Source: an uncultured Pseudomonadota bacterium
GTDB lineage: Bacteria; Pseudomonadota; Gammaproteobacteria; Methylococcales; Methylomonadaceae
DNA length: 7,918 nt
Direction: 5' to 3'
Assembly: GCA_903902945.1 (NCBI GenBank)
Contig: CAIUWU010000158.1
Coordinates: forward strand, 1 to 7,918
Shown here: positions 1-5,836 of the stretch, one piece after another
How positions within the stretch are numbered: the first letter of the stretch is position 1
Layout: the number at the start of each line of letters is the position of its first letter
Program-made: the position numbers and the translations under genes
Notes under the pieces: generated by a model
Told to the model about the DNA's origin: nothing
The model's database searches: none
The model's input: the letters and a program-made list of their open reading frames with translations, nothing else

Positions 1-50
1 ACGAATCGGGGCCGCCGAAGGCAATAGTGGCCAGTTATTTTCACCGCTGA

Positions 51-497
51 AATCGGACGGATCCCATTTCAGCTTTCCGTGAAAATTGCTGGCGCCCTAT
101 TCTGGGGTACGATTTTAAGGTCAGAACGCTACGTAACCGTAAGGGGCAGCTATTCAGGAAATGTATGCCGGGTGCATCGAAGAAAGCCATGAAAGACATG
201 ACCCAAACGGTCAAGGGCTGGAAAATTCATTGCTCGACGACGGACTGTGCCGAGGATCTAGCCAGACGATACAACGCGGTTCTCCGTGGATGGATCAACT
301 ACTATGGCAAATTCTGGTATCGAAACTTCAGTTATCACTTGTGGCGAGTTTTTCAATCTAGACTCTTGAAGTGGGTGCAGGGCAGGCATCGCTGTTCGGT
401 GAAGAAAGCCGAACGTAGACTTGCTCTGCTGAGAAAGGAAAGACCTGATCTCTTTCTCTTTGCCCACTGGTATCTACTTCGTGCAGCGAATGTGTGA
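51..497 (+). pseudogene. Group II intron reverse transcriptase/maturase, C-terminal remnant
   Basis: This is the C-terminal third of a group II intron-encoded protein (LtrA-type), which in full form reverse-transcribes the intron and acts as its splicing maturase. The frame is open from 51 (stop at 48-50) to the stop at 495-497, 148 codons, against a usual 400 or more. Family-like sequence begins near base 99 with the ILGYDFK motif that follows the palm domain. The maturase (X/thumb) region then follows, with VKGWKIH, EDLARRYNAVLRGWINYYGKF and the terminal FAHWYLLRA. The YADD catalytic motif and the whole polymerase palm are absent, so it cannot be an active reverse transcriptase. Residues read from 51-98 do not resemble the family, which suggests that a junction or frameshift replaced the N-terminal part. 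An internal ATG at 165 gives 110 residues but is unlikely to be a true start. The stop lies 4 nt before intron domain V, as expected for an ORF in domain IV. Confidence 0.85.
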
Positions 498-501
498 TCA
501 A

Positions 502-535
502 GAGCCGTATGACAGGAGACTGTCACGTACGGTTC
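502..535 (+). ncRNA. Group II intron domain V (catalytic hairpin)
   Basis: The hairpin has exactly the canonical 34 nt. The lower stem pairs 502-509 (GAGCCGTA) with 528-535 (TACGGTTC), with one G-U wobble. The upper stem pairs 510-515 (TGACAG) with 520-525 (CTGTCA) around a GAGA tetraloop (516-519) of GNRA type. A two-base bulge, CG, sits at 526-527. The catalytic triad is AGC (503-505). Everything needed for metal binding by this domain appears intact although the intron's protein is broken. The pairing is seen directly; the assignment rests on the well-known conserved form of domain V. Confidence 0.92.
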
Positions 536-540
536 TGTGA

Positions 541-577
541 GCAACTAAGGGGTGAAATTCCCCTTGGTTGACTCGAC
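541..577 (+). ncRNA. Group II intron domain VI with branch-point adenosine
   Basis: An 11-bp stem (542-552 with 560-570, one wobble pair) closes a TGAAATT loop and directly follows domain V. After the stem comes A571, seven bases before the inferred 3' end at C577. This is the expected place for the bulged adenosine that attacks the 5' splice site to form the lariat. The exact end is inferred from the exon reading frame: the next bases complete the IS66 transposase phenylalanine codon and continue SDTV. Confidence 0.8.
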
Positions 578-768
578 TCAGTGATACTGTCGGCGGCGCA
601 CAGGCCAGCGTTAATCTGTATTCGCTGATCGAAACCTGCAAAGCCAATGCCATTAATCCTTATGGTTATTTGATTGCCGTGTTTCGGCAACTGCCTTTGG
701 CAAAAACGGCCGATGATTTTGAAGCGCTGCTGCCCTGGCAACTCAAACCATCTGACAGGAGTGAATAA
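578..768 (+). pseudogene. tnpC: IS66-family transposase (TnpC), C-terminal fragment
   Basis: This is the 3' exon of an interrupted IS66 transposase gene. The frame reads (F)SDTVGGAQASVNLYSLIE, then a CKANAINPYGYL segment, and ends ADDFEALLPWQ plus a short tail before TAA at 766-768. This is the typical C-terminal tail of IS66 transposases, in which SDT, YSLIETAKANG and EALLPW are conserved. About 63 residues remain of roughly 500, so the DDE catalytic core is missing from the window. The first exon bases, TC, complete a codon whose first base lay upstream of the intron; TTC (Phe) would restore the family's usual WLFSDT. An apparent TTG start at 568 lies inside the intron and is not a real start. 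As present here it cannot transpose. Confidence 0.88.
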
Positions 769-783
769 ACTAAAATCAAGGCC

Positions 784-802
784 GGGTTTAAAGAGCGCTT
801 AC
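784..802 (+). repeat. IS66 right terminal inverted repeat (IRR)
   Basis: The segment ends in GAGCGCTTAC. It lies 16 nt after the TnpC stop codon, which is a normal distance for IS66 elements. Without the left end the inverted-repeat partner cannot be compared, so the inner boundary is approximate. Confidence 0.55.
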
Positions 803-880
803 GGTTGTCAGGTTTTGGCGAACGGCTAATGGCTTTTGCTGGATTGCTTCACTGGGTTGGTAATGACGGCTGCAAGTAAA

Positions 881-912
881 ATCGTCATCCCGGCAGGGAG
901 CGCCGGGATCCA
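881..912. repeat. REP-like palindrome between convergent genes
   Basis: A perfect 8-bp stem, ATCCCGGC (887-894) with GCCGGGAT (902-909), closes a 7-nt loop. It is flanked by CGTC on the left and CCAG on the right. The form CGTCATCCCGGC-loop-GCCGGGATCCAG is a common dispersed intergenic palindrome in proteobacteria. It sits between the plus-strand IS66 remnant and the minus-strand response regulator, 42 bases past the latter's stop codon. There is no adjoining T-run, so it is not a standard intrinsic terminator, though it may shape transcript 3' ends. Confidence 0.6.
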
Positions 913-953
913 GAGTGCAGGAGGCTTGCGGGCCGGGGTGTCGGGGGTGGTGG

Positions 954-1619
954 TTAGTCGGCTGTATTCAGCGGTGGCCTGATGATTAAACCTGAGCCGG
1001 CGGCGATGTGGGCCAGTTCGGTAAAGGTATTAACGCCGAGTTTTTTCTTGATCTGAGTAGCGTAATTGGAAACGGTTTTTTGCTGCAGGCATAGCTGGTC
1101 GGCAATTGCATTGACGGTCAGTCCTTCGGCCAGCAGTCGGTAAATATCGAATTCGCGCGGTGAGAATGCTGCGATGACAGCCTGACAGTCGTTGCTGTCC
1201 TGCTGGTCTGTGCTGGCCTGACGCAGTTCGCGGTCTATATAGATCTGATTGTGCATCAGGCTTTCAATCGCCAGTAGCAATTGTTCCGGCGCGCTGTTTT
1301 TGGTTAGGTAGCCTTTAGCGCCGGCATTCAAAGCCCGGCTGACAAATACCTGTTCGTGATGCACGCTGAACACCAGAATTCTGGCCGCCGCATCGTGCAG
1401 CAGAATGCGGCGAATCGCTTCCAGACCGCCGATGCCCGGCATCGATAAATCCATGATTACCAGGTTGGGTTTTAGATTCTGATACAGCTGAATCGCCTGT
1501 TCGCCTTTGTCGGCTTCGCCGATCAGCTGCATATGATCGGTGGTCGATAACAGCATGCGGATGCCGGCTCGCAGCAGGGCGTGGTCGTCGACTAGCAGAA
1601 TGGTGATTGGTTGGCTCAT
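954..1619 (-). CDS. NarL/LuxR-family two-component response regulator
   Basis: This 221-residue cytoplasmic DNA-binding response regulator is almost certainly phosphorylated by the kinase encoded immediately upstream. The receiver domain spans about residues 5-120. Its acidic pair is at D11-D12, the phospho-acceptor at D57 (IMDLSMPG), the switch Ser at 85 (VFSVH) and the invariant Lys at 107 (YLTK). A linker rich in Gln and Asp follows. The LuxR-type helix-turn-helix covers about 152-207 (FSPRE, then AIADQLCLQQKTVSNYATQI, KKLGV). Length and layout are normal for the NarL/FixJ group, as in UvrY, NarL and MoxX. Its ATG overlaps the kinase stop codon by 4 bases (ATGA) with no clear Shine-Dalgarno of its own, so translation is probably coupled to the kinase. 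Target genes cannot be read from the window. Confidence 0.93.
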   Translation of the reverse strand: MSQPITILLVDDHALLRAGIRMLLSTTDHMQLIGEADKGEQAIQLYQNLKPNLVIMDLSMPGIGGLEAIRRILLHDAAARILVFSVHHEQVFVSRALNAGAKGYLTKNSAPEQLLLAIESLMHNQIYIDRELRQASTDQQDSNDCQAVIAAFSPREFDIYRLLAEGLTVNAIADQLCLQQKTVSNYATQIKKKLGVNTFTELAHIAAGSGLIIRPPLNTAD

Positions 1620-2917
1620 GATAACGGGACGGTGGCGTTGATGGTCATACCCTGGCCGGGGCTGGAACTGATGCTCAGGTTGCCTTGCAAGGACTGGATG
1701 CGTTCGCGGATACCCAGCAAACCAAAGCCGCGCGCGACGCTACTTAAATCGCAACCCTGGCCGTCGTCGCTAATCCGCAGTTTTAAAGTCTTGGCCGACT
1801 GATTCAGGGTGATGCTGATGACGCTGGCGTCGGCATGACGGACACTGTTGGTCAGACATTCTTGAATCACCCGAAAAATCTGGATGCTGATCGCCTGATC
1901 GAGGCTGTCGATGCTTTCGTCACAATCCAGCGCAATTGTCAGATTCGGATGACGTTTCTGCCAGCAACTGACCATGTCCTCCAGCGTGGCTTTGAGGCCC
2001 AGTTCGCTGAGTATCAAAGGATGCAGTTGCTGCATCATCGAGCGCAGCACCAGCATCAGATGTTCACAGATCGCCGGAATGGTGCTGGCCAGCAGGTTTA
2101 AATCTGCTTTGGGCGAGGTGGCGGTCGAGGCCATGATTTTGATGGTGGTCAGCGACTGGCCGAATTCGTCGTGTAGTTCTTGTGACAGGGTCTGCCGCTC
2201 GGCTTCCTGAATCGCTAGCGAATGCTGCGTCAGCGCCTGATTTTGCTGCTGGGCGCGTTGCAGTTGGTCGCTTAGGTGGTTAATGGCGCCGGCGATCTGG
2301 TCAAATTCCTGTACCGCAAAGCCGGGCAGCGGGGAGCAGTAGTGGCCGGTTTCGATCTGGTGCAGCGCATCGACAATCACATTGATCGAGCGTAGCGATT
2401 TGTTGAATACCAGATTCACCGCAAAAAAAGTCAGCAGGATCAGCAGCGAAATCGAGCTGAACCAGGTTACGCTTTCCTGCCAAACTTCGGTGATTTCATC
2501 CAGCGGCTGGGCTTTGATGATCAGGGTGAGCAATTCGCCGTCGCGAGTTTTGATCTGATGTTCGACTTGCGGGTAATCGCTTTGCACCGCATGAATGAAC
2601 CAGCGCGGCGGCATGGCTTCGGGGTGGCTGGGCTGGTCGGTGGCTTTGAGATGCAGCAGCTGGCCGTCGGGTTTTTGCAGCTGAATGCTGAGATGGCGGG
2701 TTGGTTGCAGTTTTGCAAAGTTATGCAGATCGTTGAACTGATACACCGGGCTGTCGGCAATGCCGAGGCTGATAAACTGCAGCGCCAGATGGATCGAGCT
2801 GTCGATTTCTTTCTCGACCGCATTGCGCGCCTGCCAGATAGTCAGACTGCCTCCGACCAGCAAAATGCCCGCCGCTGATAACAAAATACGATAAAGAATC
2901 TGGTTGCGTAAGCTCAT
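1616..2917 (-). CDS. Membrane sensor histidine kinase (NarX/UhpB class, HisKA_3)
   Basis: This 433-residue inner-membrane sensor autophosphorylates and passes phosphate to the NarL-type regulator downstream. From the ATG at 2917 the layout is TM1 (about 8-28), a periplasmic domain of about 120 residues, TM2 (about 151-172), then HAMP (about 173-226, with a coiled coil to 245). HisKA_3 has phospho-His H249 in QELHDEFGQSL. The HATPase_c domain has an N-box with N357 (ECLTNSVRHA), G1 DDGQG (384-388) and GFGLLGIRER (397-406). The frame stays open upstream to an ATG at 3073, but those 52 extra residues are basic and proline-rich, run through a palindromic repeat, and would put a non-membrane tail before TM1, so 2917 is preferred. 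The Shine-Dalgarno there is weak. The double-TM plus periplasmic layout resembles LapD/MoxY sensors (inference); the signal is unknown. Confidence 0.9.
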   Translation of the reverse strand: MSLRNQILYRILLSAAGILLVGGSLTIWQARNAVEKEIDSSIHLALQFISLGIADSPVYQFNDLHNFAKLQPTRHLSIQLQKPDGQLLHLKATDQPSHPEAMPPRWFIHAVQSDYPQVEHQIKTRDGELLTLIIKAQPLDEITEVWQESVTWFSSISLLILLTFFAVNLVFNKSLRSINVIVDALHQIETGHYCSPLPGFAVQEFDQIAGAINHLSDQLQRAQQQNQALTQHSLAIQEAERQTLSQELHDEFGQSLTTIKIMASTATSPKADLNLLASTIPAICEHLMLVLRSMMQQLHPLILSELGLKATLEDMVSCWQKRHPNLTIALDCDESIDSLDQAISIQIFRVIQECLTNSVRHADASVISITLNQSAKTLKLRISDDGQGCDLSSVARGFGLLGIRERIQSLQGNLSISSSPGQGMTINATVPLS

Positions 2918-3010
2918 CGGAACAGTGGTTAAGTTAGCAAATATCGGTTTGGCCGCCCCGGGCTTAGACTTGGCAGTGCAGGAAGTCAGCGGCAGCGGGG
3001 GCGGCGTTGC

Positions 3011-3050
3011 TTTGGGTACTTTCTTGGGCCGAACCAAGAAAGTACCGCGC
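3011..3050. repeat. Long perfect palindrome, dispersed-repeat type
   Basis: The arms GGTACTTTCTTGG (3015-3027) and CCAAGAAAGTACC (3034-3046) are perfect 13-bp inverted repeats around a 6-nt loop (GCCGAA). The core TTTGGGTACTTTCTTGG facing CCAAGAAAGTACC is a known style of intergenic repeat in proteobacterial genomes. There is no T-run on either side, so it is not a classical terminator. It lies about 100 bp upstream of the kinase start. Confidence 0.75.
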
Positions 3051-3053
3051 CTG

Positions 3054-3071
3054 GCCGGTGCGCAAACCGGC
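3054..3071. repeat. Second short palindrome next to the long one
   Basis: A 6-bp perfect stem, GCCGGT (3054-3059) with ACCGGC (3066-3071), has a 6-nt loop, GCGCAA. It starts only 8 bases after the 13-bp palindrome. The GC-rich sequence after it (about 3080-3095, alternating GCGCGC) may belong to the same repeat unit. The pairing is seen; that the two hairpins form one composite element is inference. Confidence 0.5.
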
Positions 3072-3244
3072 ACTCAAATCACGCGCGCAGCGCACAACTT
3101 CTGGCCTGTAAATTACGGGTGACACCGAATATATAGCGCGCCATTTCGCTGACTGACCAGCATATAGGCACAAGGTTTTTTCATGTTGATGCCTAACTGT
3201 AGCAGGGTTTTGCAAGAAAATGCTTATGGCATGTCAGCTCCGAT

Positions 3245-3261
3245 AAAAAAGGAAATTTTCC
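3245..3261 (-). terminator. Possible weak intrinsic terminator of comEC
   Basis: On the minus strand, 14 bases after the comEC stop, a GGAA/TTCC stem with a 3-nt loop (3251-3261) is directly followed by six T (3245-3250). The stem is short and AT-rich, so termination may be inefficient. No better candidate lies between comEC and the kinase. Confidence 0.3.
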
Positions 3262-3274
3262 CGATCTCGATTGC

Positions 3275-5569
3275 TCAGAATAAGCGCCAATAGCGTTTGC
3301 GCTGTGTTCGTTGACTTTGGATCAGCAATTGCTGACCCTCGCTGCGCACGGTTATGGCGCCCTGGGTGGCGGTGTTGAGTATCTGGCTGCCTTGCTGCTG
3401 GTAACGCGCCAATACTTGCGGGTGCGGAAAGCCGAAGCGGTTGAGATAGGCGGCGGAAATCAGTATCCATTGCGGCTTGACCTGTGCCAAAAAAGCCGCG
3501 CTCGACGAAGTTTTACTGCCGTGGTGCGGCGCAATCAGCACTTCGCTGTGCAGTTCGCTGCCGTACTGTTCGGTCAGCCATTGTTCGGCGCTTTTTTCAA
3601 TGTCGGCACTGAGTAAGAACCGGTTTACCGAAGCGTCGATTTTGAGCACGCAGGAATTGTCATTCTCTTTTGCAAAACCGGTTTCGGGAGGGGCCAGCAG
3701 CATGAAGCTGACGCCATCCCATTGCCATTGCTCACCAGCCAGACAGCTTTTGCCCTGCGGCAGTTGTGACCAGAGCGGCGAGCTGCTGCGGATTTGTCGT
3801 ACCGGTAGTGCTGCCAGTAAAGATGGGGTGCCGCCGCTGTGGTCATTGTCGTTATGACTGATGATGAGTTGATCGACTTGCCTGATAGCCTGCTGACGCA
3901 AAAAAGGTACTAGTACCGATGCTCCCATGTCAGCGTTTTGCGACAGCTTGCCGCCGGTATCAAAGACCAGGGTGTGGGTGTGGGTTTGCACCACGATAGC
4001 CAGCCCCTGACCGACATCGAGCAAGGTCAGATAGATTTCTCCCGGCCGGGGCCGGTCGGGTGCGATGAATAGCAGTGGCAAAAACATCGGCATTGCCAGA
4101 TAGCGGCAGGGGAAGCCTTTGGGTGCCAGTAACAGCAATATGCCGATGGCACTGAACAATAAGGCATGTGGCGGTGGTTCCGGGTAGTCGAGATGCGCCA
4201 GCGGCCAGCTGGCCAGGGTTTGCAGTAACTGGTACAGCAGTTGCAGCACTTGGTCACATAGCCAGAGTAAATGACTTGCCAGTGAGGGGGCGATGAATAA
4301 CAAGGCGCTGGCGAGCAGGCTGACAGGTACCACGCCAACACCGATCACCGGAATGGCAATGCCGTTGGCTAGTGGCGAGATCAGCGATACCTGCTGAAAG
4401 CAGAATGCGATGACAGGCAGTAAGCCCAGGCTACTGGCCAATTGCAGACGCAGATTGTGTTGCCAGCGATGGTCGAGGCCCAGTCGTCCTGTCGAGACAT
4501 ACAGCAGCAGTGCAACCGATAGAAAAGATAGCCAGAAGCCTATGCTGACAACGGCCAGCGGATCAAACAGCAATACACCGAGCAAGGCCGTTAGCAGAAT
4601 CTGCCAGGCGGAATGGTGGCGTTGCCAGAGCAAAGCGGCCATGACAATGCTAAGCATGATCACCGCCCGTAGCGTGGGAATGCTGTAGCCGGCCAGTCCG
4701 CCATAAAACAGGGCACTCAGCCAGCTGCCGATGGCGGCAATTTGTGGTGGCGAATAGCGCAGTATGCCGGTTCTGGCCCAGGCCTTGCGTAAGCCGAGAA
4801 AAATCAGCCCGGCAATCAGGCTGATGTGTGAGCCTGAGATGACAATCAGATGAGTGATGCCGGTCTGGCTGAAGAGGTTCCATTGTTCCTGGCTAATGCC
4901 GCTTTGACTACCTATCGTCAGTGCTTTGATGACGGCGAGTTGCGGTCCGTCCGGCAAGGCGTTTTCCATTCGGTTGGCGATGGTCTGTCGCCAGTGGGCA
5001 AAATAGCGGCCGATATGGACGGTATCCGGTAGGCGTTTTGCCACCGGATTATCGCGGACATAGCCGGTGGCGCCGATACGATTGGCGAACAGCCAGGTTT
5101 CATAATCGAAACCGGCCGGATTGAGATGGCCGATGGCGGGTTTGAGTCTGACGCAGAATTGCCAGCTTTGGCCGGCTTGCAGGGCTTGGGCGGTCTGGTA
5201 CCAGCTTAAACGTAGTTTTTGCGGAAAGCCGCTATCGGGCTTGGTAACGCTGAAATCAAAGCTTTGATGATGTTCATGGCTTTGCGGCAGGCTGTTGATA
5301 TAGCCTTCGATTACGAGGTCTTTCTGAACCCAGTGCTCAGGCAGGCGATTGGCTAATTGTAAATGTCCGAAGCTGCTGGCCCACAGTAAGCCGCAGCATA
5401 GCCAGACCATCAGCCAGTTTTGACGCCAGCCACAGACTAGTGCCAGTCCGCCTGGTATCAGTAACAGGGCGGGGCTGGGGAGCTGGCTGAGTTGTTGAGT
5501 CCAGAGAATGCCGGTCAGAAATGCCAGAATATTGAGAGTCATCGGCATTGATTGCCAAGATGGTGCCAT
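3275..5569 (-). CDS. comEC: DNA internalization competence protein ComEC/Rec2
   Basis: This is the inner-membrane channel that takes one DNA strand into the cytoplasm during natural transformation. From the ATG at 5569 it has 764 residues, normal for the family. An N-terminal membrane anchor and DUF4131-type region (about 10-190) includes NPAGFDYE (150-157). A multi-helix competence domain (about 215-480) carries THLIVISGSHISLIAG (about 239-254). A C-terminal metallo-beta-lactamase-like domain has LDVGQG (517-522), SHNDNDHSGG (571-580, the HxDxDH metal motif), SADIE and APHHGSK (681-686). All key motifs are present, so it looks functional. Start choice is uncertain: TTG at 5611 and ATGs at 5548 and 5542 are in frame and none has a good Shine-Dalgarno. 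The usual Leu of SGLH is Ser here. It appears to be transcribed alone, though read-through from rpiA is possible; pilus and ComEA genes are not in the window. Confidence 0.93.
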   Translation of the reverse strand: MAPSWQSMPMTLNILAFLTGILWTQQLSQLPSPALLLIPGGLALVCGWRQNWLMVWLCCGLLWASSFGHLQLANRLPEHWVQKDLVIEGYINSLPQSHEHHQSFDFSVTKPDSGFPQKLRLSWYQTAQALQAGQSWQFCVRLKPAIGHLNPAGFDYETWLFANRIGATGYVRDNPVAKRLPDTVHIGRYFAHWRQTIANRMENALPDGPQLAVIKALTIGSQSGISQEQWNLFSQTGITHLIVISGSHISLIAGLIFLGLRKAWARTGILRYSPPQIAAIGSWLSALFYGGLAGYSIPTLRAVIMLSIVMAALLWQRHHSAWQILLTALLGVLLFDPLAVVSIGFWLSFLSVALLLYVSTGRLGLDHRWQHNLRLQLASSLGLLPVIAFCFQQVSLISPLANGIAIPVIGVGVVPVSLLASALLFIAPSLASHLLWLCDQVLQLLYQLLQTLASWPLAHLDYPEPPPHALLFSAIGILLLLAPKGFPCRYLAMPMFLPLLFIAPDRPRPGEIYLTLLDVGQGLAIVVQTHTHTLVFDTGGKLSQNADMGASVLVPFLRQQAIRQVDQLIISHNDNDHSGGTPSLLAALPVRQIRSSSPLWSQLPQGKSCLAGEQWQWDGVSFMLLAPPETGFAKENDNSCVLKIDASVNRFLLSADIEKSAEQWLTEQYGSELHSEVLIAPHHGSKTSSSAAFLAQVKPQWILISAAYLNRFGFPHPQVLARYQQQGSQILNTATQGAITVRSEGQQLLIQSQRTQRKRYWRLF

Positions 5570-5720
5570 TGCATCAGAAATTACCCGCAGGCCGGTTGAG
5601 ATGCGGGCCAAGTTTAGGCGGCTATTTTGCGAACGCCAGATTGCTGCTCAAAACCCTTATCGGCGCTGTAAAGCCGCTGGCTTGTGCAGGTGAGGTGTGG
5701 GGGATCTTGGTTTGAGAGGC

Positions 5721-5757
5721 TCGTGATGACGGCAGAACCAGGTCTGCGCCATCACGA
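5721..5757. repeat. Imperfect stem-loop between rpiA and comEC
   Basis: Outer arms TCGTGATG (5721-5728) and CATCACGA (5750-5757) pair over 8 bp. Inner arms GCAGA (5732-5736) and TCTGC (5743-5747) pair over 5 bp around a 6-nt loop, with a small internal loop between them. No T-run follows on either strand. It could be a 3'-end stabiliser for rpiA mRNA, a protein-binding palindrome or a repeat copy; the sequence does not decide. Confidence 0.4.
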
Positions 5758-5836
5758 TACTGTTTAAGCGGGGTCAGGCGATGACAATCGGCATCATTCT
5801 AGCTTGGCGGAATGCTGTGATGATCGCCATTGCAAG

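Larger units (their letters stand above)
99..577 (+). mobile_element. 3' portion of a bacterial group II intron
   Basis: The fragment runs from the intron ORF remnant through domains V and VI to the inferred 3' splice site after C577. Group II introns are self-splicing ribozymes that retrohome into DNA with their encoded protein. The order maturase tail, domain V, domain VI, then disrupted host gene is diagnostic. The last bases, ACTCGAC, fit the usual bacterial ending, with a bulged branch-point A (571) seven bases from the end and a terminal AY. Domains I-III and the 5' GUGYG end are not seen, so the left boundary given here is only where recognisable homology begins. Confidence 0.8.
578..802 (+). 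mobile_element. Right end of an IS66-family insertion sequence
   Basis: After the transposase stop, the sequence reaches GGGTTTAAAGAGCGCTTAC, ending at 802. In reverse complement this begins GTAAGCGC, matching the GTAA-type terminal inverted repeats of IS66 elements. The next eight bases (803-810, GGTTGTCA) would be one copy of the 8-bp target duplication; the partner copy would lie beyond the left window edge. The IS body and the accessory genes tnpA and tnpB are not in the window. Confidence 0.65.
2918..3274. other. Gene-free spacer between comEC end and kinase start
   Basis: The 357 bases contain no convincing gene. Short open frames on both strands here are low-complexity readings of a GC-rich palindromic region. 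The spacer holds two adjacent stem-loops (3015-3046 and 3054-3071), and a possible comEC terminator at 3245-3261. The kinase promoter should lie between about 2925 and 3010, but I see no strong -35/-10 pair. Confidence 0.6.

Noticed and set aside
2..82. Short open frame at the left edge (reads RIGAAEGNSGQLFSPLK and on)
   Set aside because: It is only about 26 residues, has no recognisable family, and overlaps the open maturase frame. It more likely belongs to an IS end than to a protein tail.
161..361. Alternative plus-strand frame over the maturase remnant
   Set aside because: It overlaps the frame that carries clear maturase motifs and has no family-like sequence itself.
1835..2210. Plus-strand open frames opposite the kinase gene
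   Set aside because: They are antisense to the conserved HisKA_3 and ATPase region and have no recognisable domains.
2904..3215. Small open frames on both strands in the kinase upstream region
   Set aside because: They run through the palindromic repeat, are low in complexity and lack supporting ribosome binding sites.
3311..3857. Plus-strand open frames within comEC
   Set aside because: They are shadows opposite the lactamase-like domain, whose motifs are clear on the minus strand.
5623..5651. Possible comEC promoter on the minus strand (TTGAGC, 17 bases, AAAATA)
   Set aside because: The -10 matches the consensus poorly. It is no better than expected by chance in AT-moderate DNA.
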